Positions 34,564-45,780 of a stretch of DNA of 64,000 nucleotides are shown here, piece by piece. Every line of letters starts with the position of its first letter. Position 1 is the stretch's first letter. Origin of the DNA: Gelatoporia subvermispora B. Taxonomy: Eukaryota > Basidiomycota > Agaricomycetes > Polyporales > Gelatoporiaceae. A model generated the notes under the pieces. That model worked only from the letters and a program-made list of their open reading frames with translations, was not told where the DNA came from and did not search any database. Where the stretch lies: NCBI GenBank assembly GCA_000320605.2, contig KB445794.1, positions 787,837 to 851,836 on the forward strand. Reading direction: 5' to 3'. The position numbers and the translations under genes are program-made.

Positions 34564-36825
34564 TGTAAGGAAATGCGTGTCGGGGTGGTTTGGTGGGAGA
34601 GACTGGGCAGCTGAGACTCCGTGCAACGCGCAGTTCAAGTTAAGTTCTCATACAAGAGGCGTTGGAGAGCCAACGCGGCATCCCTGAATCTCTCTGTCCA
34701 TCTGTGCTCAGCAAACGGGGAATTGACGAGCCAGCACGAGACACATTCTGCACACCGGCGCGGATTCCGACAGCTACTGAGAACGGCGCCCGCGTCGACG
34801 AGCGGGTAGGGATCCGGATAGGACGAGCGCAGCTCCACTTGTGCACCGTACACGTGTATAGCTGTTCGTCCACCTGACCTGTCTGGACACACTACAGGGA
34901 CCGGCCTGTGGGTGGTCCAAGGACATCTGTCATTGGAACCCGGGGACGTGGGGCGTTGAAACCAGCGCTGGAACGGTGAACAGCCATCCCTTGCTAGTAA
35001 CTTTGTCACTCGCAGATAGACCACACGTCCGCCCCCAGCCTCGACGATGACGTTGCCCGCAATCGTAACGTGTCCAGGGAGTGCTCGAGATTGAGAACGT
35101 CCGAGGGACACTGGGTTGAAAGCAGCGCTGGAATGGTGAGCAGCCAATCCTTGCTAGCAACTTTGTCACTTGCAGAAAGACCACACGTCCGCCCGGAGCC
35201 TCAAGTACGACGTTACCCGCGGCCGCAACGTGTTCAGGGAGTGCTCGGTATTGCGGGAGTCCGTCGCACTTCGGGAGCCCAAACGCCCAAGAACCCGCCA
35301 TCCCAAGAATGCTGTTCATAGACCGGCCAAGCCTCGTGGAACAGCGTTCGTTGTAGTCTGCCACATGAGCGCGCGACTGGTCACTCGAAACCTGCAAATC
35401 CGTCGAGTACGCCGTATATACAGCGCAGCCGTGTTTGCCGTCTTCCGGATGTCTACCGTCCTGCGCGCAGGCCAGACAAACGCGTCGGAGCCAGCGGGGG
35501 CTTCACGCAGGGCATATACGCTGGCCATCGACCACTGACACAGATGCGAAGGTCCCGCATACTCCAGGGTTGCCACATACGGTGTCGATAAGTCATGAAC
35601 CGGATTCTTGCTCTCGTCCGACGTACCGGTAGATGACAGCAATATCCCAGAAACAACAACCCGTGCCGAAGACGCCACCTAGCAAGCCACCCCGCCCGAG
35701 CGACCCGCCTCGACGACTCGGAGCCCGCGCCGCCGACGTGCCCGACCGCGGCGCACACCCCAGCCCGCTGGTCGCGCATCAGCACAAACGCACGACAGAC
35801 ACGTCCACTCCGAGAGTCCGCAGACACGCCAGCAGGCCGCAACGGGCCCCGGACTGAGCATCCAGTCGCACGGAGTCGGGCCTGGTCCCGCTGATGTCCG
35901 CCACTTGATGGCAGAGAGCCACGAGTGGCGTGTCCGGGAGCAGAGGTGGGTTATAGGCTGCCGGAGGACGTTTGCGTGGACGGCAAAGGATGGAGCAAGG
36001 TGGGACGAGCACAGGGAGGGGCAGTGAATCAAGTACTCGGCCCTCTGGGCTCCGTGACTATGGTCAGCCACAGAGAACAAATATTTGCCTCCTCACGTGA
36101 CGCAGCGCGAACAAGCCCCGCTCAGAGGGTTAGGAGTAGGACAGGTTGCGTGGGGTGGACGAAGCACAAGCAAACCGTAGCCACTGTAGACACGTAGTGC
36201 AGTCATCCTTTCCCATTCCCATGGCTTCTCCTATCCAGTACAACACGCCCTCCCGTTCAACTTGAGACGACGGTTTGAGCCTTCGAATAACGGCTGTATC
36301 ACCTTATCCGCATTGCGCAACCAGCGCTCTGTCCTGTCTAGATCTCACCGCCAGAACCATAAGGACATAGACAGGACAAAAATCCCAGAAACGACCAGAA
36401 AAACAGGTATATCTATCTATATACACATAACATACATTACACACCGCGCGCCACGCGCGGCGCGAGAAATCGGAGCAGCGTCCGTGGGATACTAGTACGG
36501 TGTATGCGCGTGTGGGGGAGGGCGGACATTCATGGGTGTGTAAATGAGGGTACGGGAGATCAGATGTATGCGCGGGGGATGCGGGGATGTGGGGGCATTA
36601 CGGACCTGAGACCAGAGAACGAGGGGAGGGAGAGGGGGAAGATGAAGGGGACGTCTGTATGTATGCGCGTGCGATGTATGGATGCATGTAAATGCGGGAG
36701 ACGGCAAGCGTGACGCGCTGAAAAACGAAAGATGAAGCCTCGAGAAAATGCGCGTATAAGGGTGATGTAACGTAGTCCGAGCCCCACCTGCTCTCCAATC
36801 TCAAGAAACTCACTCGACACGCAGA
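34564..36825. other. Gene-poor stretch with a tandem duplication
   Basis: Contains the 160-bp duplication listed separately. Frames on the - strand over the duplication look somewhat coding (ALPGHVTIAGNVIVEAGGGR and ALPEHVAAAGNVVLEAPGGR), but they lie in different frames and no gene model closes. 36.4-36.7 kb is low-complexity and rich in TATCTA and GTGTG runs. Confidence 0.45.
34955..35274. repeat. 160-bp tandem duplication
   Basis: 34955-35114 and 35115-35274 align without a large gap at high identity (roughly 85% by eye), starting GTTGAAA(C/G)CAGCGCTGGAA. The offset of 160 is not a multiple of three, so a coding frame is not kept between copies. Confidence 0.85.
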
Positions 36826-39166
36826 CTACTGCCCCGCGCGCACCGTCCCCGTCCTGCGCAAGCTCGGGCCAAGCACGGACGGCTCGCCCTCCGACTCGCT
36901 CCCCTCCGCCCGCGCGCACACCGCCACCCGCATCTGCGTCCGCGCCTGCACAAACGCGCGCTTCGCGACCTGCGCCTGCGCCACGTTCTCGCCCTCCGCG
37001 TCGGTGATCCCCAGGCCGAGCGGCAGGCTGCTCACGAGGCCCGGTGCGTCGAGCGAGAGCGGCGAGGGCGGCGCGAGGGCGGGGGACGGCAGTCCGCGGA
37101 GCGCAGGCGAGCTGAGTAGCGCTGCGCTCGCGAGGCGGCGGAGGGACATCTCGTTAGGAGCGACGAGCGTCGTAGTCGTCGAGCTGCTCGTCGAGGTCGC
37201 TAGGGTCGTCCCGGACGTCGACGACGCGAGCGTGGTGCCCGACGCGGACGAGGTAAGCGCGGCATGTGCCACGGACGCGGGGGAGGTGGGCGATGTGGGC
37301 GAGCCGGGGAAGAGCGCGTCGAGGGGGGGCGTCGCGCCGGGCGCGCTCGAGCGGATGCGCATCTGCATCTGCGTGTGGATGGCGAGCGCGGACATGTATG
37401 GGAAGTATCCCTCCGCAAGTCCGCTGTCGACGTCGCCTCCTTCACGTGGATGCTCGTCCAGTCGGAGCGCGTCGACGCCCTCGGGGCAACAGTCTTCCGA
37501 ACGCGGCGCGCACGGTGGTGACGGCAGGCTGCTCGCACTGGTCCCGATGCTTTCTGTTTCCGTCTCGGTCTCTGTATCGCGATCAGTCTCTCCCTCCGGT
37601 TCGGTGTCGGTATCACTGGCGGCAGTGGACCACGACGCAGTGGGTGCAGGGGTGCGAGGGTAAGTGCGTGTCTCTCTGCATTCGCTGACAGAGGGCGGAA
37701 GAGTAATCGTTCGCGGGCGCGAGCCAGGTGATGACGAGGCTAGTGATTCTGACACCTGAGCAATGGGTTCGGTTTGCACCGCATCCGGTATAAGAGTAGC
37801 CGCTTTCTCAGCGGAGGTTGCTGATTGCGCACTGGACGGCGGCTGTTGCTCCGGGGTGGGCGACGGCGGCGCGACAAGTGGAACAAAATTCATGTTGAAT
37901 TTCCGGCCAGGTGTAGGCTGAGGCTGCGCTACAGGTTTCTCGTCGGGGACAACAGGCGCAGACTCGACGGGAAGCAGAGGGACGAAAGAGAACGAGAGAC
38001 GACGGCGTGTGGGCGTCGGAGGTGACGGAGGAGCGGGAGCAGACGTCGTGCCAGAAGGCGACCGGACCTCGATAATAGGTGGTGGAGGAGCAGATGATTG
38101 TGGCTCGGAATTTGATAAAGCTTTAGCAGGCATAGATGGGGATGAGGTAGGAGGCGTCAGTGGAGGTGTGGGCGGGGAGTGCGGCGTTGGTGGCTGCGCA
38201 GCAGACTTGGGATTTTCTGGGCGTGGCGAGAGGGCGGGCGTAGACATGGCGGGTTCCGGGCGTGTTTGATGTTGCGATCCGGACTGGGACTGATTGTCGG
38301 GTTGTGATACGGTCTGAGGCTGTGACATCGGCGCGGCGTCTTCCTGTGAATCAAGTAGAGGGAGGAGACGAATGGGGACCGCGTCGAGGTATGGGAGGAT
38401 TTCGGGGTCACAAGAGGTATTCTGGGAGCGGTTCTTCCAGCGCGACGGAGTAAGGGACGGCTGGGCCGCGAGACGTGAGAGGGGGTAGGGTGTATGAGTA
38501 GACGGCCCGGGAGTGGAGGTGGTGAACGGCTCGCGGTAGGTGGGGGGTGGAGGAGCGCGGGGGAGGGAAAGCCGGAGTTGCTTGAGTTCGAGGACGTCTC
38601 TGGACCCAGGGTCAGTATACTGGAAGAGGAAGAAGAGAAGAGGAGGAATGGGCTAAAGTAGGGGAGAGCGCGCCGGTGATCCGGGTGGGACGCGCCGAGC
38701 GGCTGCCTCGGGGAGTGCGACAAACATGACGTGCGCGACGCGCTGACCGCCGCCCTCGCGCGGGCATCACGGATGACGTCGTCCCGCCTTGGGTCGTCAC
38801 CAAGTCACATGCCCAGAAAGGCATGACTCGCAGATCCGCCAACACTGCACACGACAAGCTTTCCAGCCCGCGTACGGCGCCCACCTCGCCTGAGGCGCCG
38901 TGCCTGGCAGCTGCGCACAACAGAGTGAAGAGCGATACGCACTGGTATGACAACTTTGGCGTCACGGGGGCAGGCGAGCGGTCCCACTCGTCCGCAAAAT
39001 ACACCTCCTCCAGCTCCTCGTCGCAGAACGAGACAGTCTTCCGCAGCAACGGCCGCTCACAGCTCCCGGACTCGCTGTGCGTGGGCGACGCACGCCCGGA
39101 CCCGCTGGGCGTCGCCGTTGCGCTAGCGCACGGCGTCAGCGGTGGCGTCTTGAGGCAGCTCTTCAT
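36826..39166 (-). CDS. KTVSF / WDRSP-motif protein, 665 aa
   Basis: Two exons, 39166-38943 and 38599-36826, join in phase (TAC CA|A GAC) to 665 aa. It starts MKSCLKTPPLTPCASATATP and carries the core LLRKTVSFCDEELEEVYFAD followed by EWDRSPAPVTPKLSYQ and, across the intron, DVLELKQLRLSLPRAP. The rest is a long Pro/Ser/Thr-rich disordered region with repeated FVPL and RRRLSFSFVPLLPVE / RKFNMNFVPLVAPP elements, an acidic Thr/Glu tract (TETETES), and a C-terminal part with MSLRRLASAALLSSPALRGL. The core and intron site match the 116-aa protein at 30725-31148, so they are paralogues. KTVSF fits a PP1-docking RVxF motif; a phosphatase-regulator role is inferred, not shown. Start at 39166 chosen because the homology with the paralogue begins there; a longer in-frame start at 39364 exists. 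Confidence 0.82.
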
Positions 39167-39802
39167 CGCGTGCGCAGGCGTGCGGCCTCTTCTCGTTCGT
39201 CTGGCGTTAGCGCGGGGCGCGCGTGCGGTCGTGTGTCGGCGCCGTGGTGTGCAGAGGAAAGGGAGATGAAGGGAAGCGGTAGAAAAGGGCTGGCGGTGGG
39301 GTGAAACGGACGGTGTCGATGAGGAGCGGGGAGGCGAGCGGAAGCAGGGAAAAATATAATGCACGTGAGGCGCGTGAGGGAGGGACCGGATCCGCCCCGC
39401 GTTCCGTCTTTCGGCGGTCCAGGCCGTTCTTTCCTCCGCCCCGGCGTCTCTCCCTCCCGAGGTCCCTCCACGCCTATTCCAGCCCGCACCTGCCTGTCTC
39501 AGCAGCCTGCGCCCGTTTCGCCTTACGTCTCGCGAGCGAATGGATACATATTTCCGCTGCTCTGCGTACCTGCCTGTTGCTCAGGTGCCCCCGCAAATGT
39601 GGCTCCGGCCGCACGCCACAGAAAGTGCAGCCAGTCTCGTGCCCGGTCCGACAGCACTTTCTCCGCTCCGACACCTGCGACTGCTCCCGTGTCCCGATGT
39701 CCCGTCAAATGGGAGCACGACAAGACATAGAACCCCTTCTCCCGCGCTCGATCCGTCGCTCGCACCCTGGTGTGCCGTTATTCTGGCGGACTGGGACGTC
39801 CT

Positions 39803-40480
39803 CAGCCTGCATGTTGTTCTCACCACTGGACGCTCAATGTGTCCAACAGTAGTCCCGCGCCCTGCGCGTGACACTCGATGCAGCGACTGTATGCGCTCAT
39901 GTTTTCACGCAGACAGCAGACGACAGAAGGCTGTGGTATGATTCGGCACTGACTGATGTCAAATCGAGAAGGGATGTTCTTGGCCCCCAAAGTATCTCCC
40001 CGTCATACGCTGGGCTCTAATCTTGCTACGAAGATCTTTGCGTCAACATCCTATAGATCACCGTGCGAGAGCTGTCTTGTCGGATCGCGATAATCAAATA
40101 GCTCATCCCTAGTCCCGGCGTGTGCTACTCGAAGTTTGCACCGTAACACAGCCTGTTCCTGTTCTCACCAGCGAACGCTCAACTTGCGTACGAATAACTC
40201 GACGTCCCGCACGGCACTCGATGCTGGACTTCTAATTGCGCGTAGACGGCGACAGAAATGTACACTTCGAGCCCGTTGACCGATATGAAATTCCGAAGGG
40301 GTGCTCTCATAGTCGCAAATGCACCTCTCCGGCATACTCTGCGCTCTAATCCTGTCGCGAAGATCCCTGCGTCAACATCCTGTAGATCTCCTTGAGAGGC
40401 GTCTCGCCAGATCGCGACAATCAAATAGCACATCCCTAGTTCCGTCGTGTGCCGTCCAAAGGTTGTATCCTAGCACATTC
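39803..40480. repeat. Tandem duplication of about 346 bp, diverged
   Basis: 39803-40148 and about 40149-40480 share blocks such as CAGCCTG..TGTTCTCACCA, CGCTCTAATC(C/T)TG, GCGTCAACATCCT(A/G)TAGATC and AATAGC(A/T)CATCCCTAGT in the same order. Many substitutions and small gaps indicate an old event. Confidence 0.8.
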
Positions 40481-41017
40481 CGAACAAACTGTCGTGGGAT
40501 GCGATCTGAGCATGTCCCATTTCAGAAAGCACGACCTCAGTCTCGGTTTCGCGCTTAGGGAAGACTCGTTCATCGCATCGGCGCAATGGCGTGCAGTGCT
40601 CAACGCGCTGCCTGCAAACGAGTGTGCGGAATACCCTCGACACAGCGCGTGTGCAGTGAGGCCAGTCACAAAGGCAATGTGACATCCTGGGCGAGCATTG
40701 ATAGAGATCGATTGGCCGAGCCTCAGCCGAATGTGCCCGCCCGGCTTGAGCTTGATTCTCCCCGTCCTTTCTGCTTAGCTAGCGTCGTCCGAATTCCGCA
40801 GAGTGCACTACGCCGGGAACACCGCTGGGGTCGTCAGGCGCCGTAGAGGTTATCAGCTTGACTCAAAGTACCGTCTCTTTCTCCGGTCGGTCAGCGTAGC
40901 GTTGTCAGTCCACAAAAAACGTATATGCCAAGATCGCCAGGTAGCAGGGCCTGAAGGCCTGAGGCGTCGAGACACTGTATAATTTGTCGGTTTCGCTGTA
41001 AGCACATCCGCGAATAG

Positions 41018-41330
41018 CTCGACCAAGGAGGCACTCGCTGACGTTCGCTGTATATGCAGGACTCCAGAGTCGGCCAGTCGATGCAACACTTTCTTACGGG
41101 TGCAGCGGACTCCGTCTCATGGCATGTAGCGTGGCAGCCGTCTACACAACGCACTACACGGATGTCCGGCTGCATGGCAGTACCGCGACATCGCAGAAAA
41201 CACACCTGCCCAGAGAAAGATATCTTGCACGTGTTCTTCCGAAAGTGCTGGGACTGCCTACAACACGCACAGCCTGGATCGACGTGCATACAGTAGCCGG
41301 TTGCGCCAGGTCATCCGATGTATCCAGACA
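41018..41330 (+). repeat. Degenerate repeat X, copy 1
   Basis: Starts GCTCGACCAAGGAGGCACTC and shares with 43555-44215 the blocks GACGTTCGCTGT(A/G)TATGCAGGA, GTGCAGCGGACT..GTCTCA and GAAAG/GGAG-TATCTTG(G/C)ACGT, followed by a region ending ATCCGATGTATCC. Frames are broken, so it looks like a decayed gene or element of unknown kind. Confidence 0.65.
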
Positions 41331-41489
41331 CCCCGCCGAGACCACGATGAAAGCCCGCGATGCGCGTTGCAGATGTATCGATAGGACGAATGCCAGCGTG
41401 GGATATTGGGGCTGCTCGAGAAGTAGGAGGATGTGGAGCAAGTGACCGAGGTTTGGACACTGAAGACATGTTAAGCAATCAGTCATGAA

Positions 41490-43216
41490 TGATCTCCGGG
41501 GACTTGATCGTGCGCGCAGCCCCAGCGCACGGAGGACAGGGCAGTCGAGGCCTGACCTGAATCGTTGCAGAAGACGGATGAATGGCGTAAAGCAACACTT
41601 CGATCAACTTGGAGGGAGATGCGACGCGAACGCCTAAATTTGCTTGCGGAAGGTTGGATTAGCATTGCCAGATTCGCACCTCTACGAGGAAAGTGCGTCA
41701 GGCTGCTACAAGCGGTCCAAGTGATCTACGCATGTAACCTAGGAACACTCGGCCTGGACAGAAGGGGTGATCGCACAGCTTGCAGATAGTTTGGCAGGCG
41801 AACGATTGCGCCCGTAGCAGGGTAACAGGCCACCTGTCGGAGACAAGACCAACACGGTCATGGTGACAAAGGACGGTAGCCGGACATCCAGCGATCGGTC
41901 GACTCTAGCCCCATTCTGCACCACGGTCGGTAGAAAAGTCGATCCTGCGCGCGGTACGGCCTAGGAGTAATGCATAGAGCGAGACGGTCACAAGTCGTCG
42001 CATTTGAGGTGTCAAAGCCGTTTGGTCCGGGATAACGATGCTTTGGGTTGTGTCTCAGCGGTGCGGAGAATATTGATACGTCCATCTGCCAGCAATATCT
42101 GCATGAGTGACCATACCTGCAACTCACATATTGAGGAGCACGTACTCTGGGTTCCCCTTTGGGGCCATAGCCCAACTGCCTCTAATATGTTCTGTCTCAT
42201 AAGATCCAGTCCACGGACTGGCTTCCTCGTCGAGGTTATGATAGGCGGGAGACATGTTGGCGCGTGCTCGGATATCATGCTGGCAAGACTCTGTTGATTG
42301 GCCTTTAAGTGTTTAGGCATGCCGGCTGTCCAAGAAACCTTCGTGAGGACGGCCTGAATCGTGAAGCGGGGGCCATCGGGGCCCTGGCTTGCCTCCTTCA
42401 AGAATTGCAGCATCATCTTGTCAGCCTCGGTAAGACCATGGCCAATGTCAAACAATGTATAGACACGCTTGAGCCTGTGGGGAGAAGCCAGGTCATCATG
42501 ACACCCCGGGCGATGCACGCGGAAGGACTGACTGTGGACGGTTCTGGATATAATGCTCGAAAACCCGTCCCCACACCAAGCGTCTTCGGGCTGCATATCC
42601 AGCTGAATCAACTAAGACCAATTGGCTCGGGTCTGGGCACACGCGATAGAAGTTGAGAGTCTGTGTACGGCCCTAGTCTCTTCGTCAGGTTATGTATCGT
42701 ACTCGTCTTCGCCACACTCACAGGGATTTTGCTAGTAGGTGCGAGGTAATTCCGCCCAACTAAGAGGTTAATCAAGCTCGATTTCCCTACATTCTCTCGC
42801 CCTTTGAATCACGCAATGAGAAAAGGGCAGCCATAGATGTCCTGCGTGTCTCACCCGTGAATACAACCTACAGCCAGCTGTAAGAAGCACATAAAGCGCA
42901 TACGCTGCGAGTGCTCACTTCTGGTGCACCGTGTAACTCCGGGATAACATCCTCGGTGGATGCTGCTGCTAAGAACTGGGCGGCCGCAGGGTGCTGGAAC
43001 AGCGGGAAGACCGTCCGGGACCTCGAATGATTTTGTGTCGTTGGCAAGTTCCCGGACTTAGGGCTGTTTTTTATATTACATCTGGGCAGTGTCGCTTTAA
43101 ACATGAAGTTGGGACTGAGGATCTGAGATACAAGGAGGAGCGTGAGGGCGGTTCGGAGAGGCAGGTCACGCCGGCGTCGCTACTTGCCGTGGGCGTCTCT
43201 CGGAGCGCCGGAGCTC
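41490..43216. repeat. Segmental duplication, copy A
   Basis: Colinear with 46125-47868 in the same orientation. It covers about 500 bp of 3' flank, the whole EngB-like gene and about 110 bp of promoter; ends near GGCAGGTCACGCCG..GCTT followed by GCCG(T/C)GGGCGT(C/T)TCTCG. Divergence is substantial, so the duplication is not recent. Confidence 0.88.
42012..43104 (-). CDS. EngB-type (YihA/GTPBP8-like) GTPase, paralogue A
   Basis: TrmE-Era-EngA-EngB-Septin family GTPase; EngB/GTPBP8 proteins act in ribosome assembly, in fungi probably in mitochondria. Five exons (43104-42919, 42867-42855, 42801-42722, 42672-42533, 42474-42012) give 293 aa with no internal stop. Exon 2 is only 13 nt and supplies VVFT plus part of Gly. 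Motifs: G1 GRENVGKSS, G2 region PGRTQTLNFY, G3 DSAG (VLVDSAGYAARRR), and GHGLTEADKMMLQFL after it. G4 is TKVS where the family has TKxD, so the aspartate that reads guanine is missing. The C-terminus has APTCLPPIITS and RQNILEAVGL. The N-terminus (MFKATLPRCNIKNSPKSG) is basic and could be a mitochondrial signal. Paralogue B lies 4.7 kb away in a duplicated segment; A has a longer C-terminal tail. Confidence 0.85.
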
Positions 43217-44599
43217 GACTCGGAATGCGTGAATTTCGCGTCTACGCATATCCTGGATTTTTGGAAGTTACCCAACACTCAGCGACAGCTTCGGTAAAAT
43301 AAACGGCAGAAAGTGCATACATGTCAACATCTGACGTGTTTCTAGGGCTCTCTCATGTAAGGCAGGACACATAGACCAAGTAACCGGCAGAGTGGTTAGT
43401 TTAGATGTGGACCTTCGATTCTAACCAACGCTCGAAAACTTGTACTGGACTATAATACTGTCACCGATTCAAGTCATGATAAAGGCCTCTACTAGCTTCC
43501 CCTGAAGAGACGAGACTCGGTCCCGGGGAGGGACACTTCAGGATCCCGCTGATTGCTCGACCAAGGAGGCATTCGTCGACGTTCGCTGTGTATGCAGGAT
43601 TTAAACAATCGTCCATTTCAGTTCGATTGTCCTGATCCGATAGATGAGATATTCACACTCACTACCATATGCGGGCTCGTTGCAGTCGTGGTTGAACGTT
43701 GTCGGCGATTCGCGCCATGCTCCTGCTCATCCTACCGACTGAACTTCGAATACCCAAAACACATAGTCGAAAATTGAGTGTTAACATTCATCTACAGCCA
43801 AGCTTCCTTCTACACCTTGTTGTGTTTCAATTTGACCGACATTTTCCCCTGAATTTCCTTTAGGAAACGACTGCAGATGTAACAAATTATTACACGAAGT
43901 TGGATGCATCTGGATGAGGCCAACTATAGCTCAACCACTGCCAATTATTCGTTGCACGAATGCAGCGGACTTAGTCTCACGGAATATAGCGTAGCAGATG
44001 TCTTGAAAACGTGCTGAACACATTCCATGTCCATGGAATGCGAAAGACTCTCATCTACGATGATAGCAATACTAGAATATTTCATTAAATCAACACATCT
44101 GCGCAAAGGAGAGTATCTTGGACGTATTAGGATTTCCAAAGTAAGCTGGGACTTCTTAAAGCATGGAAAGCCTATTTCGATATACATAGCTGGTTACACC
44201 GGATCGTCCGCTGTATCCCTCACGTCTGCCGGCTCACCCCCCTCCCCCCTTCCTCCCGTACGCGTCCTTCGGAAGGCCCGGGTCCCCTCGTCACTGAAGT
44301 CCTCCATAATGGGGTCAGAGCCGTGACTGAGAGATGTTCCCATTTCAGCGACGAAGGAGCCAAAACGGAGACTTTGGTCATTTACCGCATCAATAAATGA
44401 CAGATTTTCGACATATAGAGAATCCATCCGGGCGTTTGAAGCAGCTCTAAGATGGAGCGGGAATCTACATATGATGATAGAAAAAATGCTGTGGAGTTGC
44501 GCCCTCGGTTCCCAAAGAGATTGCAGTAGGGATCGGAATTCTCGAGCTCAACTCACGGTGACGTGAATGTGACTACCTTCGTGAAGACCTGTATAGGCG
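43105..44599. other. Repeat-bearing intergenic stretch
   Basis: Contains the shared EngB promoter part (to 43216) and repeat X copy 2. No gene supported. Confidence 0.45.
43555..44215 (+). repeat. Degenerate repeat X, copy 2
   Basis: Related to 41018-41330, with about 360 bp of extra sequence between the first and second shared blocks. A frame at 44027-44326 has GEYLGRIRISKVSW and IYIAGYTGSSAVS, lining up with ERYLARVLPKVLG and IDVHTVAGCARSSDVS in copy 1, so both may descend from a coding sequence. Confidence 0.6.
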
Positions 44600-45780
44600 G
44601 TCAGCCACTAGCTTCAGGTCATCAACAAGTGATAGTACATCAGTGATAAATCCAGAAATGTGCACAACGTTGAGGGCAAGAAGGATTCTAGGAGATCTAA
44701 AAATCGCAGTGATGGGACGATTTGCTCTGGGTGAAGTCTTGATATGCTCACAAGAAGTACCGTATAATCCCTGTCTCCGATCATGATATTATACGGATTC
44801 AATGATATACAGAAATATCTTACCGTATCGCAGTAACAAAGTGGAAATCGGCATACGGACGCCAGCTTGGTGTGCAGGTCGTTTGGTCGCATAGGTCTTG
44901 AACCAGGTGACCACGAGGATAGCACCATCGCAGAGTATCAAGCATGAGCGAGAGATGATTATATCTGGTACCTCAATGAGTCAGCGCATCATGACAAAAC
45001 CATCGGTCCGGACTTACAGCTAGAGAAATATGTCAATGTTGGCGCAACAATTGCCCGAAACTTTCGGTGTCCGACTCACTTGCGCTTCACATCCACCGAA
45101 AACAAGCTTTGAGTTATGCACGACTTACCGAGAATTGGGACTGGTATCACTACCGGCCGAGTCAAAATAATTCAACTGCGTAAGTATGCATCCAGCGGCA
45201 TTGTCAGGCAGGGCCACCTGAATAACTTACGAGGTCTAGTCCGAACGATGCTGCCAAGAGTGCAAAGACGATTGTCGTGATGAATCGTCTACCGCCTCTC
45301 ACCGCGTAAGTACGGATGCATGGGAATGTTGTGCGGTCCATCAGTGTGCATTGACAAGATACGGTAACTTGTATGTAAAACCTATCCATGTCGCCAATAG
45401 AAGCACGTACGTCGACTCTTGGACGTAGTACACAGAGCTGCACCTATACATCACATCCGGTAATGTTGGCGCGATCAACAATGGAGAATTAAACAACCCC
45501 ATTGAAAACGCGAGCGAAATATCAACTAAATCAACAGCAGCTACCCAACGAACACCACACACCTGGACGGTACACCAGTTTGGGACAAGTAGAAGGATAG
45601 ATATCGCAAACTCGAGCGTGAGCCAGCGGTTCAGGTAGAATAACAGTGTCACGCTATTTAGCTTGTGTCCCCATGTGTATCGCACTTCCTGAGGTATTGT
45701 GGCGATTTGTTCGCATATGACGAGCACTGGTCACACATGAGCGTCCTTCATATAGATGGCGTGTGGAAAGACATACTGCT
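44600..45780 (-). CDS. DUF6533-type multi-span membrane protein, possibly decaying
   Basis: Basidiomycete-specific family of about seven-span proteins with unknown role. Recognisable pieces in order on the - strand: ICEQIATIPQEVRYTWGHKL followed by NSVTLLFYLNRWLTLEF and AISILLLVPNWCTV (first two or three spans, standard DUF6533 pattern), then IRTYAVRGGRRFITTIVFAL with LAASFGLDL, later DIIISRSCLILCDGAILVVT and WFKTYATKR, and RILLALNVVHI near the end. Donors such as CAG|GTGTGT and CTC|GTAAGT are present, but the exons between 45,540 and 45,340 could not be linked in frame and no clear start codon was found. It may be a real gene with complicated splicing or a recent pseudogene. It lies in the repeat-rich block between the two EngB copies. 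Confidence 0.55.

Larger units (their letters stand above)
39167..42011. other. Repeat-rich stretch without a supportable gene
   Basis: Contains the promoter of the 665-aa gene, a 346-bp tandem duplication, one copy of a degenerate repeat also found at 43.55 kb, and from 41.49 kb the 3' flank shared by both EngB paralogues. Confidence 0.5.

Noticed and set aside
42661..42850. In-frame TGA next to the P-loop, suggesting EngB copy A (and B) are pseudogenes
   Set aside because: The TGA lies inside a canonical intron; using the 13-nt microexon, all exons join without stops in both copies.
43387..43430. GGCAGAGTGGTTAG followed by CTTCGATTCT, resembling tRNA A and B boxes
   Set aside because: Boxes are too close and no cloverleaf can be drawn.
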